Source: Phenylobacterium sp. Root1290 (GTDB lineage Bacteria; Pseudomonadota; Alphaproteobacteria; Caulobacterales; Caulobacteraceae). Taken from it: a stretch of 64,000 nt of DNA. A model generated the notes under the pieces. It was not told the origin of the DNA, made no database searches, and was given only the letters and a program-made list of their open reading frames with translations. The number at the start of each line of letters is the position of its first letter. Positions within the stretch are counted from its first letter, which is position 1. A program made the translations under genes and the position numbers. The DNA lies in the NCBI RefSeq assembly GCF_001425305.1, contig NZ_LMEE01000005.1, positions 124,001 through 188,000 of the forward strand. The letters are read 5' to 3'. This document shows positions 24,666-32,013 of this stretch, in pieces.

Positions 24666-26015
24666 ATGAGTCAGCGGCCCACGGTTGCGGTCATCGGGGC
24701 GGGGTTCTCGGGACTACTGACGGCGCTGCATCTGGCCGCCGATCCGGAAGGTCCGACAGTTCGCCTGATCGAGCGGGCCAAGGCGTTTGGCCGCGGGGCG
24801 GCCTATTCCACGGGCAATCCCGACCACCTGTTGAACGTGCGGGTGGCCAATATGAGCGCCTTCCCGGACGATCGGGAGCACTTCACCCGTTGGCTGGCGC
24901 GCCACGAGGGGTGGAGTTCGCACGGCGGGTTCGTCACCCGCGGCGTCTATGGCGACTATCTGCAGGATCTGCTGCGCGAGGCGCTGGAGACCACGACCCC
25001 AGGCCGGTTGTTGCTGGAGCAGGACGAGGCCGTCGACGTGGAGCGGTCCGGAGAAGGCTGGCGGGTGCGGCTGGCCCTGGGGCGTGAGATCGATGCTGCG
25101 GCGGTGGTGTTGGCGCTGGGCGTGCTGCGGCCGGCCGCGCCGAGCACGGCGAGCGAGGCGCTGCTGAACTCGCCCCGCTACATCGGCGATCCGTGGGACT
25201 CCAAGGCCAAGCTCGAGGACGAAGCGTCCGATGTCCTGCTGCTGGGAACGGGCCTGACCATGATCGACGCCGCGGTCAGCCTGTGGCGGCCGGGCCGGCG
25301 GTTCTGGGCCATCTCCCGCCGGGGCCTGACTCCGCGCCAGCACGCGCCGACGAGCGAGCAGGGGGCGGAGATCGCGCCGCACGGTTCGCCGCGGGAGTTG
25401 CTGGCGGAGATCCGCGCCGCTTCGGCGGACGGCCAGTGGCGCGAGGCGATCGATTCCCTGCGCCCGCACGTCCAGTCGATCTGGCTGAGTTGGAGCCAGG
25501 CCGAGCGGCAGTCGTTCCTGCGCCACCTGCGTCCCTGGTGGGATGTGCATCGTCACCGGCTGGCGCCCAGCGTGGCGCGCCGTATCAGCCTGCTGATGCG
25601 CGGGCGCGAACTGGTGGTGCGGGCTGGCGAGGTGACGAGCCTCAGCCTGACGCGGGACAATGTCGAAGTGTCCTGGCGGCCGCGCGGCGGGCGTCTGGTG
25701 CGGCGCTTGGGCGTGGCGGCGGTGGTGAACTGCGCGGGCTTGCTGGGCGACCTGGACCGGGCCAGCGAGCCGCTGCTGCAACGCCTGCTGACGCGAGGGG
25801 TGATCCGTCCCGACCCCTGTCGCCTGGGAGCCGAGGTCGATATCGGCTCTCGGCTGATCGGCGCCAGTGGGCGGCCGGAGCCGGGGCTGTTCGCGGTTGG
25901 GCCGCTGACCCGCGGCGCGTTTTGGGAGATCACCTCGGTTCCGGACATCCGCAGCCAGGCGGCGGGCGCGGCCCAGGCGATCCTGAGCGGGGTGCGCCGC
26001 GCAAGGGCCGCCTGA
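24666..26015 (+). CDS. FAD/NAD(P)-binding protein
   Basis: A 449-residue flavoprotein. The dinucleotide fold begins at residue 7 (AVIGAGFSGLLTALHL). The segment GRGAAYSTGNPDHLLNVRVANMSAFPDD is the hallmark of the FAD-NAD(P)-binding family pfam13454, and a second nucleotide fold follows at LLLGTGLTMIDAAVSLW. C-terminal VNCAGLLGD and GLFAVGPLTRG close the FAD domain. The reaction catalysed by this family is mostly unknown. It is divergent from the P450 gene; whether it supplies electrons to it is not supported by sequence (no ferredoxin features). The start could be 15 bases earlier. Confidence 0.82.
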   Translation: MSQRPTVAVIGAGFSGLLTALHLAADPEGPTVRLIERAKAFGRGAAYSTGNPDHLLNVRVANMSAFPDDREHFTRWLARHEGWSSHGGFVTRGVYGDYLQDLLREALETTTPGRLLLEQDEAVDVERSGEGWRVRLALGREIDAAAVVLALGVLRPAAPSTASEALLNSPRYIGDPWDSKAKLEDEASDVLLLGTGLTMIDAAVSLWRPGRRFWAISRRGLTPRQHAPTSEQGAEIAPHGSPRELLAEIRAASADGQWREAIDSLRPHVQSIWLSWSQAERQSFLRHLRPWWDVHRHRLAPSVARRISLLMRGRELVVRAGEVTSLSLTRDNVEVSWRPRGGRLVRRLGVAAVVNCAGLLGDLDRASEPLLQRLLTRGVIRPDPCRLGAEVDIGSRLIGASGRPEPGLFAVGPLTRGAFWEITSVPDIRSQAAGAAQAILSGVRRARAA

Positions 26016-26076
26016 AACTGCTCGGAACGGCAAAGGACCGTGGTCGTTGACCTTCTTTCGACGAAGGGAGACCCAG

Positions 26077-26325
26077 ATGAAGACGCCTTTGATCGTGACG
26101 GCCTGCGGGCTGCTTCTGCTCGGCGTGGCCGCCTGCGACCAACGCCCCGAACCGCAAGGCGAGACGACCGGCGCAGCCATGCCCGACACCAGCCAGGCGA
26201 CGCCGGTTCCAGGGCCTGTGGAGACCGCCGCGCCTGACGCCGGCGACACCGGCGTTGTACCGGCTGACGGCTCGCCGCCGCCCGTTCAACCGACGCCGCC
26301 GGCCGTGCCGGCCCCCGCCAAATGA
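26077..26325 (+). CDS. Small proline-rich lipoprotein
   Basis: An 82-residue precursor with a short signal (MKTPLIVTACGLLLLGVAAC), where LGVAAC is a lipobox placing the lipidated cysteine at residue 20. The mature 60 residues are rich in proline, alanine and acidic residues, with no folded domain recognised, and end APAPAK. It is probably anchored in the outer membrane or periplasmic face. Reading-frame extension to 26047 has no ribosome site advantage; GGGAG precedes the chosen ATG. Function unknown. Confidence 0.7.
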   Translation: MKTPLIVTACGLLLLGVAACDQRPEPQGETTGAAMPDTSQATPVPGPVETAAPDAGDTGVVPADGSPPPVQPTPPAVPAPAK

Positions 26326-26340
26326 CGGAAGTTTAATGCA

Positions 26341-26364
26341 TCGGCCGCTTCCCAGGAGGCGGCC
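26341..26364 (+). terminator. Hairpin after the small lipoprotein gene
   Basis: A seven-base-pair stem CGGCCGC / GCGGCCG with a ten-base loop starts 16 bases after the lipoprotein stop. There is no run of T, so termination is only plausible. Confidence 0.4.
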
Positions 26365-26424
26365 GGTGTATGAAAGGCTCCAAAGCGAGCGGCGCGCGAG
26401 ACCGCGCCGCCGATGGAGCGCTCG

Positions 26425-28539
26425 ATGAACACCTGGAAAACCCTGCTGCTCGGCGCGTGCGCGCCGTTGGTGCTGTCCGCCTGCGCCACGACGGCGTCCG
26501 CGCCGGTCGTGGACGCGACGCCTGCGCCGGTCGCCGAGGCGGCCAAGCCGAATCCGAAGTACGGAACGTTCGGCTTCGACGTCGCCGGCATGGACAAGGC
26601 AGTGGCGCCGGGCGACGACTTCTACGCCTACGCCAACGGCGGCTGGACGAAGGCCACGGAGATCCCAGCCGACCGCGGCAGCTACGCCACCTTCGCCGTC
26701 CTCGCCGATCTCGCGACCGAGCGCACCCGCGCAATTCTCGATGAAGCCGCCAAGGCGCAGGGCGCGGAAGGCTCCAACGCGCGCAAGATCGGCGACTACT
26801 ACGCCAGCTTCATGGACGAGGCGGCGATCGAGGCGGCGGGCGCCGCGCCGCTGAAGCCCGAACTGGACCGCATCGCGGCGATCAAGACCCGCGCCGACCT
26901 GTCGCGCGAGCTGGGCGCGACGCTGCGGGCCGACGTCGATGCACTGAACATGACCGACTACACGACCGACCGGCTGTTCGGGCTGTGGGTCGCCGAGGAC
27001 ATGAACGACACGTCCAAGTATCGGCCGTATCTGATGCAGGGCGGGCTGGGCCTGCCAGACCGCGCCTATTACCTGGACGACAGCCCGCGGTTCCAGGAAC
27101 TGCGCGGCAAGTACAAGGCGCACATCGCCGCGATGCTGACGCTCGGCGGCTATGCGAACGCCGAGGCGCGGGCCGCCAAGATCCTGGCGCTGGAGACCGC
27201 GATCGCCAGGGCGCACTTGACCGTCGACGAGACCGGCGACGTGGCCAAGGCCAACAACGTCTGGAGCCAGGCCGATCTGCAGAAGAAGGCGCCGGGCATC
27301 GACTGGAGCGCCTGGCTGCAGGGCGCGGGGATGACCGACCAGCCGGTCGTCGGTCCCTGGCAGCCGTCGGCCATCTCCGGCATCTCCAAGCTGGTCGGCA
27401 GCCAGCCGATCGACACCTGGAAGGACTATCTGGCGTTCCACGCCATCGAGCGCGGGGCTCCCTACCTCTCGAAGGCGTTCGCCGACGAGCATTTCGCCTT
27501 CAACGGCACGGCGCTGGGCGGGACGCCGCAGCAGCGCGATCGCTGGAAGCGCGGCGTGGACAACACCAACGCGGCGCTGGGCGAGGCGGTGGGCCAGCTC
27601 TATGTCGAGCGCCACTTCACGCCTGAGGCGAAGGCGCAGATGCAGGAGATGGTGAAGAACATCCTGGCCGCCTTCGACGCCCGTATCGATCGCCTGGACT
27701 GGATGAGCGCGGACACCAAGGCCAAGGCCAAGGAAAAGCTGGCCGTGTTCCGCGTCGGGGTCGGTTATCCCGACAAGTGGCGCGACTATTCGGGCCTGGA
27801 GATCGTGCGCGGCGACGCCTACGGCAACTGGCAGCGGGCCGATCTGTTCGACTACCGCCGCAACGTCGCCAAGCTGAAGGGGCCGGTCGACCACGACGAG
27901 TGGTGGATGACGCCGCAGACCGTCAACGCGCTGAACCTGCCGATGCAGAACATGATCGTGTTCCCGGCGGCGATCCTGGAGCCGACCTTCTTCGATCCCA
28001 ACGCCGACGCGGCGGTGAACTACGGCGCCATCGGCGGGGTGATCGGGCACGAGATCGTGCACGGCTTTGACGACACCGGCGCGCTGTTCGACGTCAAGGG
28101 CAACCTGAAGAACTGGTGGAGCCCCGCCGACATGGCGCAGTTCAAGGCCCGCGGCCAGGCGCTGGCGGCGCAGTACAGCGCCTATGAGCCGCTGCCGGGC
28201 CTGCACCTCAACGGCAACCAGGTGCTGGGCGAGAACATCGCTGACCTGGCGGGTCTTGCCAGCGCCTACGACGCCTATCACCTGTCGCTGAAGGGGCGGC
28301 CGGCGCCGGTGATCGACGGCTTCACCGCCGACCAGCGGTTCTATTTCGGCTGGGCGCAGAACTATCGCAGCAAGTTCCGCGAGGCCTCGCTGCGCAGGAA
28401 CGTGCTGTCGGGCGTGCACTCGCCGGGCGTGTACCGCGCGCAGACCGTTCGCAACCTGGATCCGTGGTACCCGGCCTTCGAGGTGAAGCCGGGGCAGGGG
28501 CTGTATCTGACCCCCGATCAGCGGGTGAAGATCTGGTAG
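26425..28539 (+). CDS. M13 (neprilysin-like) family metallopeptidase, lipoprotein
   Basis: A 704-residue zinc endopeptidase. The signal peptide ends in the lipobox VLSAC. The zinc motif H-E-I-V-H lies at about 542-546, the third ligand E603 is in GENIADLAG, and the C terminus ends in VKIW as in other M13 enzymes. The substrate-binding N-A-Y/F motif is replaced: the sequence reads VNALNLPMQNMIVFPAAIL. It is probably an outer-membrane- or periplasm-facing peptidase of short peptides. The ATG at 26425 is preferred to 26413 because GGAG sits six bases upstream. The TrmH gene begins inside its 3' end. Confidence 0.92.
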   Translation: MNTWKTLLLGACAPLVLSACATTASAPVVDATPAPVAEAAKPNPKYGTFGFDVAGMDKAVAPGDDFYAYANGGWTKATEIPADRGSYATFAVLADLATERTRAILDEAAKAQGAEGSNARKIGDYYASFMDEAAIEAAGAAPLKPELDRIAAIKTRADLSRELGATLRADVDALNMTDYTTDRLFGLWVAEDMNDTSKYRPYLMQGGLGLPDRAYYLDDSPRFQELRGKYKAHIAAMLTLGGYANAEARAAKILALETAIARAHLTVDETGDVAKANNVWSQADLQKKAPGIDWSAWLQGAGMTDQPVVGPWQPSAISGISKLVGSQPIDTWKDYLAFHAIERGAPYLSKAFADEHFAFNGTALGGTPQQRDRWKRGVDNTNAALGEAVGQLYVERHFTPEAKAQMQEMVKNILAAFDARIDRLDWMSADTKAKAKEKLAVFRVGVGYPDKWRDYSGLEIVRGDAYGNWQRADLFDYRRNVAKLKGPVDHDEWWMTPQTVNALNLPMQNMIVFPAAILEPTFFDPNADAAVNYGAIGGVIGHEIVHGFDDTGALFDVKGNLKNWWSPADMAQFKARGQALAAQYSAYEPLPGLHLNGNQVLGENIADLAGLASAYDAYHLSLKGRPAPVIDGFTADQRFYFGWAQNYRSKFREASLRRNVLSGVHSPGVYRAQTVRNLDPWYPAFEVKPGQGLYLTPDQRVKIW

Positions 28540-29354
28540 CGCAAGTCGTCGCCATCGAGGATCCGGACGACGCGCGCATCGCGGCCTATCGCGATGTGCG
28601 CGAGCGCGACCTCGTGGGCCGGCAAGGTCTGTTCGTCGCCGAAGGCGAGGTGGTGGTGCGGGTGCTGGCGCGATCGCCGCTCGCGCGGCCGCAGTCGCTG
28701 CTGCTGGCTGAAAAGCGCGTGGCCGCGCTGGCGGACGTGATCGCCGCGCTGCCGCAAGACGTTCCGGTCTACGCCGCCAGCCAGGCGGTGATGGACGCGG
28801 TCGTCGGCTTTCCAATCCACCGGGGCATACTGGCTCTGGGCCGCAGGTCGGCCGAGCCGAGCGTCGACGACCTGTTGGCGAGCCTGCCGGACGAGGCGCT
28901 GGTCCTGGTGCTGAGCGGCATCGCCAATCATGACAACATGGGCGGACTGTTCCGCAACGCCGCGGCGTTCGGGGCCGATGCGGTGATCCTCGATCCGACC
29001 TGTTGCGATCCGCTGTATCGGAAGGCGATCCGCGTCTCGGTCGGGGCGGCGCTGCTCAAGCCGTTCGCACGGCTGGGCGAGGACGAGGACCTGCTGGGCG
29101 TGCTGGAACGGCGCGGCTTCGAGCCGCTGGCGCTGAGCCCGAGCGGGCAGGCGGCGCTAGCCGACACGCCCCGGACAAGGCGTGCGGCGGTCGTGCTGGG
29201 GGCTGAGGGGCCGGGCCTGTCGAAGGCGTTGCTGGAGCGGGCGAGAACCGTCCGCATTCCGATGGCGGACGGCTTCGACTCTCTGAATGTGGCGGTGACA
29301 GCCGGTGTGGTGCTGCACCACCTCGCTTTTGCGGCGAGGCGCGAGCGCGATTAG
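28464..29354 (+). CDS. TrmH/SpoU family RNA methyltransferase
   Basis: A SpoU-type 2'-O-ribose methyltransferase, up to 296 residues. The trefoil-knot signatures are VLSGIANHDNMGGLFRNAAAFGADAV, AAVVLGAEGPGLS and RIPMADGFDSLNVAVTAGVVLHH. It modifies tRNA or rRNA with S-adenosylmethionine; the target nucleotide cannot be told. The start is uncertain: the family N terminus begins near VVAIEDPDDARI (around 28545), but no ATG/GTG/TTG lies close upstream. The first in-frame candidate is a GTG at 28464, overlapping the peptidase gene by 76 bases; a non-standard CTG near 28530 is possible. Confidence 0.88.
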   Translation: MVPGLRGEAGAGAVSDPRSAGEDLVAQVVAIEDPDDARIAAYRDVRERDLVGRQGLFVAEGEVVVRVLARSPLARPQSLLLAEKRVAALADVIAALPQDVPVYAASQAVMDAVVGFPIHRGILALGRRSAEPSVDDLLASLPDEALVLVLSGIANHDNMGGLFRNAAAFGADAVILDPTCCDPLYRKAIRVSVGAALLKPFARLGEDEDLLGVLERRGFEPLALSPSGQAALADTPRTRRAAVVLGAEGPGLSKALLERARTVRIPMADGFDSLNVAVTAGVVLHHLAFAARRERD

Positions 29355-29764
29355 CGCGCGCGCCGAATGCTGACGGTCTCTTCCGACTCTTCGATCAGCG
29401 AGCGGGTGAGGTTCAGGATCGCCGTGCGCATGGACGGTTGCTGAACGCTGGCGAAGGCTTCGAGCAGTTGCACGGCGCCGGGCACGGCCAGCTTTTCGAA
29501 CAGGCTCTCGTCGCTCATCGGGGTCGGCGTCTCGCCGACGAGTTCGCCGACGGTGGTGTCGAGCTTCTGGGCGATACGGACGAGCATGGAGGCCGAGACG
29601 CGATTGGCGCCGCGCTCATACTTCTGCACCTGCTGGAAACTCACCCCCAGGTGGTCGGCGAGGGTGGATTGGGAGATGCCAAGCCACTTGCGACGCACAC
29701 GAATGCGGTGACCCACCGCCACGTCGATCGGGTCGGGTCCTTGGTCCTCGGAGTTCTCGTTCAC
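29351..29764 (-). CDS. XRE family helix-turn-helix transcriptional regulator
   Basis: A 137-residue DNA-binding protein. The HTH (about residues 19-73) reads RIRVRRKWLGISQSTLADHLGVSFQQVQKYERGANRVSASMLVRIA, of the Cro/C1 type common in Caulobacterales. The C-terminal half contains a helical segment (AVQLLEAFASVQQPSMRTAILNLTRSLIEE). It has a GTG start with AGGGACG seven bases before it. A TTAA-N7-TTAT sequence lies about 112 bases upstream. Targets are unknown. It ends overlapping the TrmH gene end by four bases. Confidence 0.92.
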   Translation of the reverse strand: MNENSEDQGPDPIDVAVGHRIRVRRKWLGISQSTLADHLGVSFQQVQKYERGANRVSASMLVRIAQKLDTTVGELVGETPTPMSDESLFEKLAVPGAVQLLEAFASVQQPSMRTAILNLTRSLIEESEETVSIRRAR

Positions 29765-29875
29765 TGAAAAACGTCCCTAAACACGTATCGGAAGCGCACG
29801 CCGACAATCTGACATAGGCGTATCTCGCCTCGCTACACCTATATGGTGAAGTGGACGTTGTGCCGCAACAGAAAG

Positions 29876-29890
29876 TTAATGTTCGCTTAT
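29876..29890. promoter_or_regulatory. TTAA-N7-TTAT, weak CtrA-like box
   Basis: The spacing fits the CtrA consensus TTAA-N7-TTAA, with one mismatch. It lies about 112 bases upstream of the XRE gene start, in the 164-base gap after the four-gene operon. A chance match is not excluded. Confidence 0.25.
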
Positions 29891-29928
29891 GGCGCGAATC
29901 TTGGGCGCGTCAACTCGCTTATCAGCGT

Positions 29929-30186
29929 TCAGGCATCGGCTTTCCGGCCGTTCAGGATCGCTTCGATCTGCTGGAGGACAGCCAGGGCGACCTCTTCTCC
30001 CTGCTCGTCGCAGATCTCGCCGGCCCGGCGGATGATGTGGCTCAGCGCCACGCGGTCGCGCGGCCCAAGCTGGGCGGCCATCTGCAGAAGCTGGCGGGTA
30101 TCGGGGTCCATGCGCGGGCCGCCATCGAGGGCGCGCAGGAAGCTCTGGGCGTCATCGCCCGGTGCGGTGATCTTGATGTCGGTCAT
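29929..30186 (-). CDS. Small hypothetical protein, last gene of the LysR-linked operon
   Basis: An 85-residue acidic, mostly helical protein starting MTDIKITAPGDDAQSFLRAL. I do not recognise a family. Helical segments at LLQMAAQLGPRDRVALSHIIRRAGEICDEQGEEVALAVLQQIEAIL suggest a compact bundle. The start ATG overlaps the TGA of the isochorismatase-like gene (ATGA), so it is co-translated with the rest of the operon. A longer upstream-starting reading in the same frame (to 30255) is unlikely, because that stretch overlaps the upstream gene and lacks a ribosome site. It may be an accessory or immunity-like partner; this is speculative. Confidence 0.7.
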   Translation of the reverse strand: MTDIKITAPGDDAQSFLRALDGGPRMDPDTRQLLQMAAQLGPRDRVALSHIIRRAGEICDEQGEEVALAVLQQIEAILNGRKADA

Positions 30187-30722
30187 GGGGCGTTGGCCGC
30201 GGCGAAAGTCGCGACCTCCTCTTGAAGCAGGTCTTCGGTCTGGATGAGCCGGCAAAGCGGCGAAAGCGCCGCCAGCGGAGCGCTGAGGGCTTGCAGGAGC
30301 ACGCCGTCGTCCCGGAAGCCGGAGGCGACGGCGTCGCAGAGCACGTCCACCGGCAGCTTGCGGTCGGCGGCGGCCACAGCGGTGGCCAACACGCTGTCGG
30401 CCATCGAAAAACCGACCAGGGCTAGCGGCCCGCCCAGTTCGAGCGCCCGGCGCGCGAACGCCGGATGCGAGAAAGCGGAGGGGCCGGGGCGCAGGAACAC
30501 CGGCTCGGACGGCAGCGGCTCGAGGCCCAGGATCGGCCGCGCGCCTTCGGAGCTGGCCTCGCGCCGATGCACGTGCAGGATCGGCCAGCGCCGGGCGCGG
30601 GCCTGGGCCAGGACATGGCGGCAGGCGGCGACGATCTGGCCGGGGTTAAGCGCGAGCTGCGGGCCGGACAGGCGCGCACGCTGCATGTCCAGGCACACCA
30701 GTGCGGCGGGCGGCGCGGTCAT
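30183..30722 (-). CDS. Isochorismatase-fold protein lacking catalytic lysine and cysteine
   Basis: A 179-residue cysteine-hydrolase-fold protein. The first catalytic aspartate is present (D12 in LVCLDMQ). The position of the catalytic lysine, four residues before S-A-F, is R78. The nucleophile position, in LVGFSMADSVLATA, is S110 where family members have G-x-x-T-x-x-C-V-x-x-T-A. The normal D-K-C triad is therefore D-R-S, so ordinary amidohydrolysis is doubtful; a binding or regulatory function or a serine variant remains possible. Its TGA overlaps the start of the next gene, and its ATG overlaps the stop of the acyltransferase gene (ATGA at 30719-30722). Confidence 0.72.
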   Translation of the reverse strand: MTAPPAALVCLDMQRARLSGPQLALNPGQIVAACRHVLAQARARRWPILHVHRREASSEGARPILGLEPLPSEPVFLRPGPSAFSHPAFARRALELGGPLALVGFSMADSVLATAVAAADRKLPVDVLCDAVASGFRDDGVLLQALSAPLAALSPLCRLIQTEDLLQEEVATFAAANAP

Positions 30723-31351
30723 CGCGACTGGGCGCCCTGATTGGTGACGGGCCGGGCCGTCGAGCGGTCGAGCACGCCGACCTCGTCCCAGGCGCCTTCG
30801 GGCCGCAACAGCACCATGGGGTCGCTTTCCAGGGTGATGGCGTCGGGCGGGGGCGCGCCCTCGACGACCATTTCGACATAGTCGTGATCGGAGAAGGCGA
30901 AGCCGTCGCGTCCAGGGCGGATCTGAGCGTTGAAGTACTGCTCCCAGAAGGGGATCAGGCGGACCTGGCCGTAGCCGAGGATCTGCCGGTAGTTCTTCTT
31001 CTCGGCGAGGCGCTTGGCGGCGAGGATCAGCATGAGCGTGGCGCGACCGCCGCGGTACTCGCGCCGCACGGCTACGCGCTCGACCTTGGCGAAGTCGGCG
31101 AACCAGCGAATCCGCAGGGTCCCGACCGGCTCGCCGTCGCGGCGCAGGATCAGGTGGGTCGTGCCGGCGAAGTCGTTGCCGTCGTATTCCTCGTCATAGG
31201 GGCAGGCCTGTTCGCCCATGTAGACCAGCGATCGGACGGCCATGGCCTGCATGATGTCGGGCAGGGTCCGGCAGACGACGATCTCGAGCTCGGCCTCGTC
31301 GACGTCGGCGATTGCGCGAGCATCGAGCGGCATGCGGACATTGGCGTTCAT
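30719..31351 (-). CDS. GNAT/autoinducer-synthase-like acyltransferase
   Basis: A 210-residue protein. GNAT motif A is visible as VERVAVRREYRGGRATLMLILAA. The middle also has features of LuxI-type acyl-homoserine-lactone synthases and related N-acyltransferases: an early R-x-x-V-Y, an acidic E-E-Y-D-G-N-D cluster, G-T-L-R-I-R, and E-R-V-A-V in the place of the LuxI E-x-x-R. Whether it uses acyl-ACP or acyl-CoA and which amine it acylates is unknown. The genes before and after overlap it by one and four bases respectively. Confidence 0.7.
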   Translation of the reverse strand: MNANVRMPLDARAIADVDEAELEIVVCRTLPDIMQAMAVRSLVYMGEQACPYDEEYDGNDFAGTTHLILRRDGEPVGTLRIRWFADFAKVERVAVRREYRGGRATLMLILAAKRLAEKKNYRQILGYGQVRLIPFWEQYFNAQIRPGRDGFAFSDHDYVEMVVEGAPPPDAITLESDPMVLLRPEGAWDEVGVLDRSTARPVTNQGAQSR

Positions 31352-31911
31352 CAGGCGGCCTTCCTGACAGCGGACCAGGCGCGCGCCATCACCAGGCCGC
31401 CGGGGCCAGGGACGGGGCGGGCGCCGATGCGCTTGAGCAGGGTGCGTTCCCCGCCTGGCGTCGCCGCGCGGCCGTAGAGCGGGATGGTGGGGAAGAGTTC
31501 GCGGTGCAGCTTCACCGCGCCGGCCATCACCGCGCCGCGTCCGCGCAGCGTCGTGCCGGCCATGCCCCAGCCGTAGATTGCGACCACCGCCTCGCCCGGG
31601 CGGGCGGCCTGGTCCTGCGGCGGGTTGACGCCGTCGAAGACGCCGGCGGCCAAGTCAGGCAGCGCCGCGGCCGTCAGCGGGATAATCGCCATGACGCCAG
31701 AGAGTTGTCCATTGACGCTACGGAAGGTAAACGAGGAGGACTGAGTGAGATCCTGGAGCTGCGCCAGGGTTTCCACGGTGGCGATGTTCGGACTGACTGT
31801 GCGCGCGGCGAGGGCGCGGCCCTCGATGATCTCGTCATGCGTGGCGAGCGTCAGGCCGAGTTCCCTCAGTCCTCGATGACAGCGTTCTGCGAAATCGCGA
31901 ATGATCATCAT
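31351..31911 (-). CDS. GNAT-like hypothetical protein, first gene of the LysR-linked operon
   Basis: A 186-residue protein starting MMIIRDFAERCHRGL. The C-terminal half (WGMAGTTLRGRGAVMAGAVKLHRELFPTIPLYGRAATPGGERTLLKRIGA) looks like an acetyltransferase fold: a helix following a G-rich loop, then a motif-B-like G-x-R-x-L-x-x-R-I-G, but the standard Q-x-x-G-x-G loop is not clean. An open frame extends to 32124 over the LysR gene and its operator, so the start is set at 31911, with GAAGGCGG upstream. The stop is TGATG-coupled to the next gene. Confidence 0.68.
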   Translation of the reverse strand: MMIIRDFAERCHRGLRELGLTLATHDEIIEGRALAARTVSPNIATVETLAQLQDLTQSSSFTFRSVNGQLSGVMAIIPLTAAALPDLAAGVFDGVNPPQDQAARPGEAVVAIYGWGMAGTTLRGRGAVMAGAVKLHRELFPTIPLYGRAATPGGERTLLKRIGARPVPGPGGLVMARAWSAVRKAA

Positions 31912-31949
31912 CTTGCCGCCTTCTTGTGCGAAGATGTGTTTTGGTAGAG

Positions 31950-31977
31950 CGTCAATGTTCGAGTGTGCAGCCTCGAA
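31950..31977 (-). promoter_or_regulatory. LysR-type operator TTCGAG-N8-CTCGAA abutting a -35 element
   Basis: A perfect six-base inverted repeat at 31958-31977 lies between the operon start (31911) and the LysR start (32014). On the minus strand it is followed two bases later by TTGACG (31955-31950), a good sigma-70 -35 element. A LysR site next to -35 is the classic position for activation of the operon, and the site can also repress the LysR gene itself. The -10 match is poor. Confidence 0.6.
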
Positions 31978-32013
31978 GTTCGTATGGGGGCCCCACGGCC
32001 TTTTGGGTGCCGG

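Noticed and set aside
25930..28815. A 961-codon open frame on the minus strand antisense to the M13 peptidase
   Set aside because: It is arginine/histidine-rich, matches no family and lies opposite a gene with clear motifs. Long antisense frames are normal at this G+C content.
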